NCBI RefSeq assembly: GCF_033100095.1
Contig: NZ_CP136921.1
Coordinates: forward strand, 3,375,001 to 3,439,000
Direction of reading: 5' to 3'
Length of the DNA: 64,000 bases
Source: Diaphorobacter limosus
GTDB lineage: Bacteria > Pseudomonadota > Gammaproteobacteria > Burkholderiales > Burkholderiaceae_C
Part shown: positions 24,362 to 33,623 of the stretch, in pieces
Position numbering within the stretch: position 1 is the stretch's first letter
Layout: every line of letters begins with the position of its first letter
The notes under the pieces: model-generated
What the model was told of the DNA's origin: nothing
Databases searched by the model: none
The model's input: the letters and a program-made list of their open reading frames with translations, nothing else
Position numbers and translations under genes: made by a program

Positions 24362-25553
24362 TGCCTCGGGTGCCGAGTTGCGGGTCGGCGGCCTGCCCTT
24401 GTCGCGGCTTGCCGAGCGGGTGGGTCAGACGCCTTTTTATGCCTATGACCGGTCGTTGATCGCGGCGCGCATCGCGGCCGTGCGGCTGGTTTTGCCGCCG
24501 GGCGTGCGCCTGCACTACGCCATCAAGGCCAACCCCATGGCAGCCCTGGTGGGCTTTCTGTGCCCGCTGGTCGATGGCATGGACGTGGCGTCGGCCGGCG
24601 AGCTCAAGCTGGCGCTGGATGCTGGCGCAGACCCGCTGAGCATAGGATTTGCGGGGCCGGGCAAGCGTGCGGCCGAGTTGCGTCAGGCCGTGGCCTCGGG
24701 CGTGCTGCTGCATGTGGAGTCGGCGCGTGAGCTGCAACTGCTGGCCAAGGCCGCCCAGGACTTGGGCATGCCCGCCCGCGTGGCGCTGCGCATCAACCCC
24801 GACTTTGAGCTGCGCGGCGCCGGCATGCACATGGGCGGGGGCGCCAAGCCGTTCGGCATTGATGCCGAGCAGGTGCCGGCCATGCTGCGATCCATGCACC
24901 AGGACGGCGTGGTGTTTGAAGGCTTTCATGCCTACCCAGGCTCGCAGAACCTGCGCGGCGAGGTGATTGCGGAGAGCCTGCGCCGCACCGTCGATATGGT
25001 GCTGCGCCTAGCGCAGGACGCACCGGCACCGGTGCGCTATGTCAACCTGGGTGGGGGCTGGGGTATACCGTATTTTCCCGGTGAGCGGCGGCTGGATCTG
25101 GCGCCCGTGGCCGAGGCCCTCGCGCAAGCGACGGCGCGCCTGGCGCAGGGCCTGCCGGCGGCAGAGCTGGTGCTGGAGCTGGGGCGATACCTGGTCGGCG
25201 AGGCCGGTATTTACGTGGCGCGCGTACTCGACCGCAAGGTCTCGCGCGGACAGGTCTTTTTGGTGACCGATGGTGGCATGCACCACCATCTGGCGGCCTC
25301 GGGCAATTTTGGCCAGGTGATCAGGCGCAACTACCCGGTGGCCATAGGAAACCGGCTGCAATCGGCCGAGCGTGAGTCGGCCAGCGTGGTCGGGCCGCTG
25401 TGCACGCCGCTCGATGTGCTGGCCGAGAAGCTGGAGCTGGCCGTGGCCCAACCTGGCGACCTGGTGGTGGTATTTCAGTCAGGTGCCTACGGTGCGACCG
25501 CCAGCCCGCAGACTTTTTTGGGGCACCCGGCTTGCGTTGAAGTGTTGGTGTAA
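24348..25553 (+). CDS. PLP-dependent decarboxylase, exosortase A system-associated
   Basis: A 401 aa fold-III decarboxylase of the ornithine/diaminopimelate type (TIGR03099-like). The PLP lysine is in LHYAIKANPMAALV. Other sites are FHAYPGSQN, the phosphate-binding GGGWGIPYFPGE, ELGRYLVGEAG in place of the usual EPGR, and the active-site Cys in VGPLCTPLDVL. The start is ATG 24348 inside the ligase gene, with AGGA just before it. The substrate is probably a basic or diamino acid. The amine product could be the unit activated or transferred by the ligase/ACP/GNAT set; that link is inference. Confidence 0.9.
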   Translation: MDRFDASGAELRVGGLPLSRLAERVGQTPFYAYDRSLIAARIAAVRLVLPPGVRLHYAIKANPMAALVGFLCPLVDGMDVASAGELKLALDAGADPLSIGFAGPGKRAAELRQAVASGVLLHVESARELQLLAKAAQDLGMPARVALRINPDFELRGAGMHMGGGAKPFGIDAEQVPAMLRSMHQDGVVFEGFHAYPGSQNLRGEVIAESLRRTVDMVLRLAQDAPAPVRYVNLGGGWGIPYFPGERRLDLAPVAEALAQATARLAQGLPAAELVLELGRYLVGEAGIYVARVLDRKVSRGQVFLVTDGGMHHHLAASGNFGQVIRRNYPVAIGNRLQSAERESASVVGPLCTPLDVLAEKLELAVAQPGDLVVVFQSGAYGATASPQTFLGHPACVEVLV

Positions 25554-25651
25554 GCAAAAAACCGCGCATTACGTGGTATTGTTTCTTAATGTATCAACAT
25601 CAATGCCAACCTGCGACAGCAGCAGACGCATCCGCCTGGTAGCTGGTCACC

Positions 25652-27733
25652 ATGAACGGCAGTGAAAGCACGGTGGTTTACTGGGGCTGGGCTCTGGCTG
25701 CTGGGGCCTATAGCCTGATGTCCCTGCGTTTGATTGGCCAGCAGTACCTGGGGGCCGCGGTCAATCGCATTGCCGTGGTCATGCTCGCGGCCTCGGTGCT
25801 GACCGTGATCTGGAGCGTCAGCAGCCTGCTGGCGCTCACCGAGTCATCGGCGTGGTGGCTGGGGGCGCAGGCGGCCGATATCTTGCGCTATCTGTGCTGG
25901 ACGGTGTTTGTCGCCCTGTTCTTCAGGACGAATGCCGGTCAGGCCAACGATGGCTGGTACCGCTGGTGGCCGGGCCTGGTGGTCGTGGGACTGTTCGGCG
26001 CCCCGGCGGCGGTGGTCATGATTTACCTGCTGGCGGGGGCCAAGGGGCAGGCTTTTCTGATGGTGTTGCTGGCGATTGCCGGGCTGGTTCTGCTGGAACA
26101 GTTGCTGCGCAATGTGCCGGAGGATTCGCTGTGGAGCGCCAAACCCGTGTGCCTGGGTCTGGCGGGCACCTTCCTGTTTGACCTGTATGTGTTCTCGCAA
26201 GGGGTGCTGTTTCAGGGCATAGACCCTGATGCCCTGAGCGTGCGGCCGTTCGTGCATGCCCTCATGGTGCCCTTGCTGTGGCTGGCGACAACGCGCCATC
26301 GCAACTGGATCGCCAAGATCCATGTGTCGCACAAGGTCATGTTTCACTCCGCCACGCTGGTGCTGGTGGGGCTCTACCTGCTGTTCATGGCCAGCGTCGG
26401 CTACTACGTGCGCTATTTTGGCGGCGCGTGGGGCGGTGCCCTGCAGCTGGGCCTGGTTTTCGTGGCCGTGGTGCTGGCCATTGGGGTGGCGTTGTCGGGT
26501 TCATTGCGCGCCACGCTGCGGGTGTTTCTGGGCAAGCATTTTTTTCGTTACCGCTTTGATTACCGTGAGGAGTGGCTGAAGTTCACGGCCACGCTGTCCA
26601 GTCAGGACCACCCGCAGGAAGCCGGCAAGAATGTGATTCGTGGCCTGGCGGACATGCTGGAGAGCCCGGCAGGCGGCTTGTGGCTGCTGCGCCCCGACGA
26701 CGATCAGTACCGCCAGGCCGCGCGCTGGAATTTGCCCGCCGCTACCGAAACCGTGGACAAGGATGGCGCCCTGCCCGCGTTCATGCGTTCGACTGCCTGG
26801 GTGGTCAACCTGGAAGAATGGCGCGCCTACCCTGGGCGCTACCAGCATCTGCGAGTACCCGATTGGCTTGCCGAGTACCCGCAGGCCTGGCTGCTGGTGC
26901 CCCTGTGGCACGGCAAGGATTTGCTCGGGTTCGTGCTGCTGGCCAGCCCGCGCACGCCGGTTGAAGTCAATTGGGAGGTGATTGATCTGTTGAAGACGGC
27001 TGGCAGGCAGGCGGCGAGCATTCTGGCGCAGATGCAGGCCACCGAGGCGCTGCTTGAATCACGCAAGTTCGAGGCATTCAGCCGGATGTCGGCATTCGTG
27101 GTGCACGACCTGAAAAATATCGTGGCCCAACTGTCATTGATGGTCAAAAACGCCAAGCGGTTGCAGAACAACCCGGAGTTTCAGGCCGACATGCTGATGA
27201 CCGTGGAAAATTCGCTGGAACGCATGCGCCAGCTGATGCTGCAACTGCGCGAGGGGGCGTCTTCTGGCGCAGCCGCCGTGGGCGTGGACCTGGGCAAGAT
27301 TGCCGAGCGCCTGGCCGCCAATGCCCTGCGCCGCGGGAGGATGGTTGAAGTGGACGTTTCGTCACAGGTTTTTACCCGTGGACACGCCGATCGTTTGGAG
27401 CGCATCATCGGCCATCTGGTTCAAAACGCGCTGGAGGCCACAGGTGCCACCGACCGTGTCTGGATTCGGGTCGATCGCTATGGCAGTCATGCACGCGTCG
27501 AAGTCGGCGACGAGGGCCATGGCATGAGCGAAGAATTTGTCCAGACGCGGTTGTTCAAGCCTTTTCAGACCACTAAGGAAGCTGGCATGGGCATTGGCAC
27601 CTACGAGAGTTTTCAGTATGTGCAGGAGCTCGGGGGCAAGCTCTCCGTGGACAGCCAGGTCGGCAAAGGAACGGTGGTGGGGCTGTTGCTGCCATTGATT
27701 GAAATCAGTCGCGATTCCGATTTACACCTATAG
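25652..27733 (+). CDS. prsK: XrtA/PEP-CTERM system sensor histidine kinase
   Basis: A 693 aa membrane kinase. Residues 1 to about 300 form a multi-span membrane domain with hydrophobic helices throughout. A GAF-like domain follows (about 310-460: WLLRPDDDQYRQAA, WLLVPLWHGKDLLGFVLLAS). The phospho-acceptor His is in FVVHDLKNIVAQLSLM, and the ATPase domain has HLVQNALEAT, GDEGHGMSEEF and GMGIGTYES. The architecture and context match PrsK (TIGR02916). The partner regulator prsR starts 12 bases after the stop. The signal is unknown; it probably controls EPS or PEP-CTERM genes through PrsR. Confidence 0.92.
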   Translation: MNGSESTVVYWGWALAAGAYSLMSLRLIGQQYLGAAVNRIAVVMLAASVLTVIWSVSSLLALTESSAWWLGAQAADILRYLCWTVFVALFFRTNAGQANDGWYRWWPGLVVVGLFGAPAAVVMIYLLAGAKGQAFLMVLLAIAGLVLLEQLLRNVPEDSLWSAKPVCLGLAGTFLFDLYVFSQGVLFQGIDPDALSVRPFVHALMVPLLWLATTRHRNWIAKIHVSHKVMFHSATLVLVGLYLLFMASVGYYVRYFGGAWGGALQLGLVFVAVVLAIGVALSGSLRATLRVFLGKHFFRYRFDYREEWLKFTATLSSQDHPQEAGKNVIRGLADMLESPAGGLWLLRPDDDQYRQAARWNLPAATETVDKDGALPAFMRSTAWVVNLEEWRAYPGRYQHLRVPDWLAEYPQAWLLVPLWHGKDLLGFVLLASPRTPVEVNWEVIDLLKTAGRQAASILAQMQATEALLESRKFEAFSRMSAFVVHDLKNIVAQLSLMVKNAKRLQNNPEFQADMLMTVENSLERMRQLMLQLREGASSGAAAVGVDLGKIAERLAANALRRGRMVEVDVSSQVFTRGHADRLERIIGHLVQNALEATGATDRVWIRVDRYGSHARVEVGDEGHGMSEEFVQTRLFKPFQTTKEAGMGIGTYESFQYVQELGGKLSVDSQVGKGTVVGLLLPLIEISRDSDLHL

Positions 27734-27745
27734 GAGAGGGACGGC

Positions 27746-29107
27746 ATGAGTGCGGAGAAGTTGCAGCCCTTGTTGGTTGTCGAGGACGACCTGGCGCTGC
27801 AAAAGCAGATCAAATGGTCGCTCGACGGCTATGAGTCGGTCTTGGCCAATGACCGCGAAAGCGCCATGGCGCAGTTGCGCCGGCATGGCTCGCCAGTAGT
27901 GACCATGGATCTGGGCCTGCCCCCGGATGCGGACTCGGTGTCCGAGGGCTTCAAGCTGCTGGAACAGATACTGGCGGCGGCGCCAGACACCAAAGTCATC
28001 GTGCTCACGGGGCAGAACGGCCAGGCGAACGCACTCAAGGCCGTGGCCATGGGTGCCTATGACTTTCTGGCCAAGCCCTTCGAGCCGGAAGTGCTCAACC
28101 TGTGCGTGGAACGCGCCTTCAGGATGCACGAGCTGCAGGCCGAGAACAAGCGGCTGCAGGCCTTGCAGGCGTCGGACGCCATCGCGGGACTGATCACACG
28201 CGACCCGCAGATGCTGCGCGTGTGCCGCACCATCGAGAAGGTGGCGAATACGAATGCCTCGGTGATGCTGCTGGGCGAGAGCGGCACGGGCAAGGAGGTG
28301 CTGGCCCGGGGGCTGCACCAGCAGTCCAACCGCAGCAATGGCAGCTTCGTGGCCATCAACTGCGCCGCCATTCCTGAAAACCTGCTCGAAAGCGAGCTGT
28401 TTGGCTACGAAAAAGGCGCCTTCACCGGTGCCGCCAAGACCACACCGGGCAAGATCGAGACGGCGCATGGGGGCACCCTCATGCTCGACGAAATAGGCGA
28501 TATGCCCATGCCGCTACAGGCCAAGCTGCTACGTTTTTTGCAAGAGCGTGTGGTCGAGCGCGTGGGCGGACGCCAGGGCATTGCCGTGGATGTGCGCGTG
28601 GTCTGTGCCACGCACCAGAACCTGGCGCAATGCATCAAGGATGGGCGCTTTCGCGAAGATCTGTATTACCGCCTGGCCGAAATCGTGGTCGAGATACCAC
28701 CGCTGCGTCAGCGGGTGGGCGATGCGGCGCTGCTGGCCCATGCCTTTGCCCGCCGTTTTGCACAGGAGCATGGACGCAGCCTGACCCTGGCCGATGATGC
28801 TCTGCGCGCGATCGAGGCCCATCCATGGCCGGGCAACATCCGTGAGCTGGAAAACCGTATCAAGCGCGCCACCATCATGGCCGATGGCAGCCAGATCACC
28901 GCACTCGATGTCGGCTTCACGGATGCCGACGGGGTGGACGATGACCGCTCGCTGGACTTGCGGCTGATCCGCGAGGCGGCTGAGCAGCGTGCCGTGCTGG
29001 CAGCGTTGGCGCGTACCGATGGCACCGTTGCCAAGGCTGCCGAACTGCTCGGTGTGAGTCGGCCCACGCTGTACGACCTGATGCATCGCTTGGGCCTAAA
29101 GACTTAA
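27746..29107 (+). CDS. prsR: XrtA/PEP-CTERM system sigma-54 response regulator
   Basis: A 453 aa NtrC-type activator. The receiver domain has acidic pocket VEDD, phospho-acceptor Asp55 in VTMDLGLPP, and AKPFEPE. The AAA+ domain has Walker A GESGTGKEV, the sigma-54 contact loop GAFTGA, and Walker B near LMLDEIGDMP. A Fis-type helix-turn-helix ends the protein (GTVAKAAELLGVSRPTLYDL). It matches PrsR (TIGR02915). It is expected to activate RpoN-dependent promoters of the EPS/PEP-CTERM regulon. I looked for -24/-12 sites in the intergenic regions of the locus and found none with exact spacing. The ribosome binding site is GGAGAGG before the ATG. Confidence 0.94.
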   Translation: MSAEKLQPLLVVEDDLALQKQIKWSLDGYESVLANDRESAMAQLRRHGSPVVTMDLGLPPDADSVSEGFKLLEQILAAAPDTKVIVLTGQNGQANALKAVAMGAYDFLAKPFEPEVLNLCVERAFRMHELQAENKRLQALQASDAIAGLITRDPQMLRVCRTIEKVANTNASVMLLGESGTGKEVLARGLHQQSNRSNGSFVAINCAAIPENLLESELFGYEKGAFTGAAKTTPGKIETAHGGTLMLDEIGDMPMPLQAKLLRFLQERVVERVGGRQGIAVDVRVVCATHQNLAQCIKDGRFREDLYYRLAEIVVEIPPLRQRVGDAALLAHAFARRFAQEHGRSLTLADDALRAIEAHPWPGNIRELENRIKRATIMADGSQITALDVGFTDADGVDDDRSLDLRLIREAAEQRAVLAALARTDGTVAKAAELLGVSRPTLYDLMHRLGLKT

Positions 29108-29133
29108 GAAACCGGTTCCCTGTGAAGGACAAC

Positions 29134-31926
29134 ATGATGATGAAGATGCCTATTTCCCGCAGTGCTTTCCCGTCCGCTACCCTGGCAATCGCCTTGCTGG
29201 TGTCGGCCTGCGGTGGAGACAATCCCGATACCCTGGTTACATCGGCGCAGGACTACCTGAATCGACAGGACGCACCAGCGGCCATCATCCAGCTCAAGAA
29301 CGCCTTGAAGGAGCGCCCTGATTTCATCAAGGCACGCCTCATGCTGGGCCAGGCCTTGCTTGCCACTGGTGACGCTCAGGGCGCTGAAACCGAATTCAAG
29401 AAGGCGCAGGATCTGGGTGCACCCGCCGACGAAATCGTGCCGCAGCTGGTACAGGCTCTGATGCAGGCCAGGCAGTTTGACAAGGTCACCAACGACTACG
29501 CGAGCAAGCAGCTGAGCGGGGAAGAGGCGCAGGCCAATCTGAAGACCAATGTGGCCATTGCATGGCAGCGCCAGGGTCAGCAGGACAAGGCGCGTGAGAG
29601 CCTGAACGAGGCGCTCAAGGCCAAGCCCGATTACGCACCCGCCTTGCTTGAGCTGGCGCGCACCAGCGCCTTGTCCGGCGATATCGAAGCCGCTCTGGTC
29701 GGGTTGGACAAGGTGCCGCGGCAGTCCGCTGCCGGAGCTGAAGCGCTGAAGTTGCGTGGTGACCTGCTGCTGTACACCAAGCGCGACATGGCTGGCGCGT
29801 TGGCGGCTTATCAGGAATCGTTGCAGGTCAATCCAGCCTACAAGGAAGGGCAAGCCGCAATCATTGAACTGTTGCTGGTACAGGGCAAGGTCGATGACGC
29901 CGAGAAGGCTTTGCAGGTGCTGGTGAAGGAGGCCCCCGGCCGGGTGCCCACCTTGTATTTGGAAGCGATGCTGGCCTATACCAAAAAGGACTTCAAGACG
30001 ACACAGGAAAAAATACAGAACCTGTTGCGGCTGGCTCCCGAGAGCTACCGTGGCTTTGAACTGGGTGGTATGGCGGAGCTGCAACTGGGCTCCAATGTCC
30101 AGGCCGAGGCGATGTTGTCCAAGGCTCTGCAACTGAACCCCGGCTTGGCCATGGCGCGCCGCGGCCTGGTGACGACAAATATACGCCTGGGGCGGCTGGA
30201 TAATGCCGTGGCCCTGCTGCCCGAGGAGCCAAAAGACGGGAAAGACGGCAACTCTGACCCAGCCCTGCTGGCTCTGGCTGGGCAGGTGTACATGTTGCGC
30301 GGAGATATTGATCGTGCGCAGCGCTACTTTGCCCGTGCCTCCAGCCTGGACCCCAAGGATCCCGCGAAGCGCACCTCATTGGCGCTCAGTCATCTGGCGG
30401 CTGGCCAGGGCGACACGGCGATAGGCGAGCTGCAGAACATTGCCGCATCCGACGAGGGTGTGGTGGCCGACATGGCACTGATCAACACCCTGCTGCGGCA
30501 GGGCAAGACCGATCAGGCCTTGAAGGCCATAGATGCGCTGCAGAAAAAACGCCCGGCCGACGTGGTGCCACCCTTCCTGCGCGGACGCGCGCTGCTGCAA
30601 AAGGGCGACAAGGCCGGCGCACGCAAGGCCATGGAGCAGGCGCTGCAGATCGATGGCAACTACTTCCCCGCCGTTGGCGTTTTGGCCGTCATAGACAACG
30701 CCGAGAAGCGCCCCGATGAGGCTCGCGCGCGGCTGGAGGCCGCCATCAAGCAGCAGCCGGCCAACATCCAGGCCTACCAGCTGCTGCTGGAGCTGCGTGC
30801 CGCCCATGGCGCAGACAAGGCCGAGCTGACCGGCATTCTGCGCCGCGCCGTCGACGGCGCGCCCAACAACCCAGTACCGCGCCAGATGCTGGCCGAGCAT
30901 TACCTGCGCACCGGTGAGCCCAAGGAAGCCCTGACGGTGGCACAGAACGCAACCGCCGCTCTGCCCGACAACATGCAGCTGCTGGACGTGCTTGGGCGCG
31001 CCCAGCTCGCCAATGGCGAGCACAACCAGGCCCAGTCCAGCTTCAACCGCATGGCGGCGCTGCAGCCCAAGTCACCGCTGCCGTATCTGCGCATGTCCAG
31101 TGCTCACCTGGTGGCTGGCGACCAGGCCGCCGCCGCCGAAAAACTGCGCAAGGCGCTCGAGATCACCCCCAACCTACTGCAGGCCCAGCAAGGCCTGGCC
31201 AGCCTGGCCATGGCGGCCAACAAGCCCGACGAAGCACTGGCCATCGCCCGCACGGTGCAAAAGCAACGCCCCAAGGAGGCGGCCGGCTACATCCTCGAAG
31301 GCGAGATCCAGGCCGCGGGCAAGGCCTGGGACAAGACCATCGACGCCTATCGTGCGGGCCTGAAGCAGGTCGACAGCCCCGAGCTGGCCGTGCGCCTGCA
31401 CAGCGCCCTGCAGAGTGCCGGCAAGAAACCGGATGCCGACCGCTGGGCCGCGGACTGGACACGCAGCCACCCCAAGGATGCCAGTTTCCCCTTCTACCTG
31501 GGCAGCCAGGCCCTGAGCCGCAACGAGTTGCCCGAGAGCCTGCGCCAGTTCGAGCGCACGCTGACACTGCAGCCGGACAACGCCATCGCCCTGAACAACC
31601 GCGCCTGGATCAAGGGCCAGCTGGGCAAGGAAGGCGCCCTGGCCGACGCCGAACGCGCCAACACCCTGGCGCCCAACCAGCCACCGCTGATGGACACCTG
31701 GGCCATGCTGCTGTCGGCGGCCAACCAGCACGACAAGGCGGTGGAGCTGCAGAAGAAGGTGGTGCAGCTGCAGCCACAGCAGCTGGGCTACAAGCTGAAC
31801 CTGGCCAAGATCTACCTCAAGGCCGGGCGCAAGGATGCGGCCAGGCCGCTGGTGGATGAACTGTCTGCCGCCGGGGACAAGTTTCCCGGCCAGGCCGAGG
31901 TGGCGGAGTTGAAGAAGGCACTGTGA
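29134..31926 (+). CDS. prsT: XrtA/PEP-CTERM system TPR-repeat lipoprotein
   Basis: A 930 aa exported lipoprotein with lipobox LVSAC (Cys26) after a short hydrophobic stretch. It is followed by some 20 or more tetratricopeptide repeats, seen as recurring patterns such as ARLMLGQALLATGDAQGAE, ALNNRAWIKGQLGKEGALAD and YKLNLAKIYLKAGRKDAARP. It matches PrsT (TIGR02917), the usual third gene after prsK and prsR. It probably acts as an outer-membrane scaffold for export or assembly of the polymer. ATG 29134 with GAAGGA upstream is chosen; GTG 29122 and ATG 29137 are alternatives. Confidence 0.92.
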   Translation: MMMKMPISRSAFPSATLAIALLVSACGGDNPDTLVTSAQDYLNRQDAPAAIIQLKNALKERPDFIKARLMLGQALLATGDAQGAETEFKKAQDLGAPADEIVPQLVQALMQARQFDKVTNDYASKQLSGEEAQANLKTNVAIAWQRQGQQDKARESLNEALKAKPDYAPALLELARTSALSGDIEAALVGLDKVPRQSAAGAEALKLRGDLLLYTKRDMAGALAAYQESLQVNPAYKEGQAAIIELLLVQGKVDDAEKALQVLVKEAPGRVPTLYLEAMLAYTKKDFKTTQEKIQNLLRLAPESYRGFELGGMAELQLGSNVQAEAMLSKALQLNPGLAMARRGLVTTNIRLGRLDNAVALLPEEPKDGKDGNSDPALLALAGQVYMLRGDIDRAQRYFARASSLDPKDPAKRTSLALSHLAAGQGDTAIGELQNIAASDEGVVADMALINTLLRQGKTDQALKAIDALQKKRPADVVPPFLRGRALLQKGDKAGARKAMEQALQIDGNYFPAVGVLAVIDNAEKRPDEARARLEAAIKQQPANIQAYQLLLELRAAHGADKAELTGILRRAVDGAPNNPVPRQMLAEHYLRTGEPKEALTVAQNATAALPDNMQLLDVLGRAQLANGEHNQAQSSFNRMAALQPKSPLPYLRMSSAHLVAGDQAAAAEKLRKALEITPNLLQAQQGLASLAMAANKPDEALAIARTVQKQRPKEAAGYILEGEIQAAGKAWDKTIDAYRAGLKQVDSPELAVRLHSALQSAGKKPDADRWAADWTRSHPKDASFPFYLGSQALSRNELPESLRQFERTLTLQPDNAIALNNRAWIKGQLGKEGALADAERANTLAPNQPPLMDTWAMLLSAANQHDKAVELQKKVVQLQPQQLGYKLNLAKIYLKAGRKDAARPLVDELSAAGDKFPGQAEVAELKKAL

Positions 31927-31975
31927 GAGGCGCCCCTCGGTGTTTGCTGCAACAGGCTGGAGGTTGATCAGTGCC

Positions 31976-32755
31976 ATGAACTTGAAACATGGATCGACGC
32001 CCTGGGTGTTCATATTCCTGCTCCAGTGGCTGTGGGCGGGTTGCGCGCTGGCGCAACTGCCCGATGCCGTGCAGCGGGTGAAACCCTCCGTAGTGCTGGT
32101 CGGTACCTACAAAGCCACCGACAACCCGCGGTTTCGTTTTGTCGGAACGGGTTTTGTGGTGGGTGATGGCTTGCGTGTCGTGACCAATGCCCATGTCACC
32201 AAGGCCGCCGAAAGTGCGGGTGCGGATGCACCGGCCCTGGTGGTGCAGGTACGCTCAGGCGCAAGTGCCTGGACGCTGCGCCAGGCCAGGGTGCTGGAAA
32301 ACAACCACGAGCAGGATCTGGCGCTGCTGCAGATCGACGGGCCGGCGGTTGCCGCGCTCGGCATTGGTGCATCCGACCAGGTGCGCGAAGGGGAGGATTT
32401 CGCCTTCATGGGCTTTCCGGTCGGCGGGTTGCTGGGCTTTTCGTCCGTCACTCACCGGGCCATTGTGTCGTCCATCACCACCATGGCCCTGCCCAGCCCG
32501 ACCAGCCAGCAACTGAGCGAGCGCGCCATCCGCAGCATGCGCTCGGGGCCGCAGCAGGTGTTTCAGCTGGACGCCACAGCCTACCCCGGCAACAGCGGCG
32601 GCCCGTTGTTCGATCCCCGTAGCGGTGCCGTGTTTGGCGTCATCAGCATGGTGCTGGTCAAGGGCACGCGCGAATCGGCACTCAGCCAGCCTTCGGGCAT
32701 TACCTACGCCATTCCAAGCCGCTATGTGTCGGAGATGCTGGCGCGGCATCCATGA
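31976..32755 (+). CDS. Secreted trypsin-like serine protease
   Basis: A 259 aa protein with a signal peptide (hydrophobic residues about 10-25, cleavage likely after ALA before QLPDAV). The complete catalytic triad of the S1/DegP class is visible: His73 in VVTNAHVTKA, Asp114 in HEQDLALLQ and Ser207 in YPGNSGGPLFD. No PDZ domain follows, unlike DegP. It sits 49 bases after prsT, so it is probably part of that transcript and may process or clear exported proteins of the EPS/PEP-CTERM system. ATG 31976 is used with GGAGG 12 bases upstream; a GTG at 31940 would add residues before the signal peptide. Confidence 0.88.
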   Translation: MNLKHGSTPWVFIFLLQWLWAGCALAQLPDAVQRVKPSVVLVGTYKATDNPRFRFVGTGFVVGDGLRVVTNAHVTKAAESAGADAPALVVQVRSGASAWTLRQARVLENNHEQDLALLQIDGPAVAALGIGASDQVREGEDFAFMGFPVGGLLGFSSVTHRAIVSSITTMALPSPTSQQLSERAIRSMRSGPQQVFQLDATAYPGNSGGPLFDPRSGAVFGVISMVLVKGTRESALSQPSGITYAIPSRYVSEMLARHP

Positions 32756-32758
32756 GTC

Positions 32759-32859
32759 ATTCCATTTCTAAATCACCCGTGTCGTTGTTGCTTCGCCTTG
32801 TCGTGCTACAGCACTGCCTGCGGCTCCGCGCCTAGACACGAATGATTTGGAAGCGGAAT
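32759..32859. repeat. About 100-bp element with terminal inverted repeats (MITE-like), copy 1
   Basis: The left end ATTCCATTTCTAAATCA (32759-32775) is an imperfect inverted copy of the right end TGATTTGGAAGCGGAAT (32843-32859), 14 of 17 bases matching. The pairing continues inward through CGTGTC/GACACG. There is no reading frame of note. A diverged full-length copy lies at 55094-55189. The element begins right after the protease stop and ends 11 bases from the infA stop, so it may act as a folded 3' element for both convergent genes. Confidence 0.7.
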
Positions 32860-32870
32860 CAAATACGGTA

Positions 32871-33140
32871 CTAGCGCCGTGGACGCGCCGGAGCGCGCGG
32901 TGCGCCGCCCGCGCGCGGGGGCAGGTGACGGAAGGTGATGCGGCCCTTGGTCAGGTCGTAGGGCGACATCTCCACCGACACCGCGTCGCCCGCCAGCACG
33001 CGGATGCGGTGTTTGCGCATCTTGCCGCCCGAGTAGGCGATGAGCGCGTGGCCGTTGTCGAGGGTCACGCGAAAGCGTGAGTCGGGCAGCACTTCATCGA
33101 CCTTGCCTTGCATCTCGATCAGTTCTTCCTTGTTGGACAT
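32871..33140 (-). CDS. infA: Translation initiation factor IF-1
   Basis: An 89 aa OB-fold protein that binds the ribosomal A site during initiation. It starts [20 protein letters not shown] and shows [40 protein letters not shown] and [10 protein letters not shown]. The normal 72-residue core is followed by a basic Pro/Arg tail (about residues 74-89). Second IF-1 genes with such tails are known in betaproteobacteria, while the main copy sits in the ribosomal protein operon. GAGGA precedes the ATG. The gene is alone, with MITE-like DNA at its 3' side. Confidence 0.95.
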   Translation of the reverse strand: MSNKEELIEMQGKVDEVLPDSRFRVTLDNGHALIAYSGGKMRKHRIRVLAGDAVSVEMSPYDLTKGRITFRHLPPRAGGAPRAPARPRR

Positions 33141-33623
33141 GGGGTTCCTCTTTTTTGTCAGGGGCGAGTGATGGCGGGCGCGACCCATGGCCGGCGCCAC
33201 CCGCACTCGATGGGGGGCTGTGTGCAATGCACAGAAAACGCATGCGCCGGCAACCCCGGCGCGGGATGGGCGATGGCGCATCGCCCGTGCAAGACGCCGG
33301 TATGCAACGCTGGCATCTATTGGTAAGGCCGCTGCGGCCGGGCATGCTGCCCTGGACTGCGGGTGGGCAGGGTGCCCAGCGCGGCGGTGATGTGTGCGGG
33401 ACTGGCCTGCACAAGCTGTGCTGACGAAGCGCGTGCCCGGCAGCAAAGGGGCGCAGTCTAGTGCGTAATGGACTTTTGTGCTGGCGCCAATGTCATTGGC
33501 CCTGCTGCGGGCTGTGGCATGGCGCTGGCCATGTCTTGGTGCAGGGTGTGGCGTTTGGGCCTACGGTTGAAAAGGCCTGCAGGTGTTTTACAGCAAGCGC
33601 TCGATGCTATCGTTCTTGTGGTT
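33141..33623. other. 483-bp region upstream of infA, downstream of alkB
   Basis: Both flanking genes read leftwards, so the infA promoter should lie here. A perfect hairpin GGGCGATG-GCG-CATCGCCC is at 33268-33286, within the probable infA leader. A copy of the ATAGC/GCGCT mini-repeat spans about 33591-33634 and runs into the last alkB codons. Plus-strand frames in this stretch are short, overlapping and without a recognisable family. Confidence 0.45.

Noticed and set aside
22345-25651. Sigma-54 (-24/-12) promoters expected for PrsR control
   Set aside because: Near matches such as AGGTGCCAATGCTTGC (about 22673) have GG to GC spacing of 11, not 10, so none is claimed.
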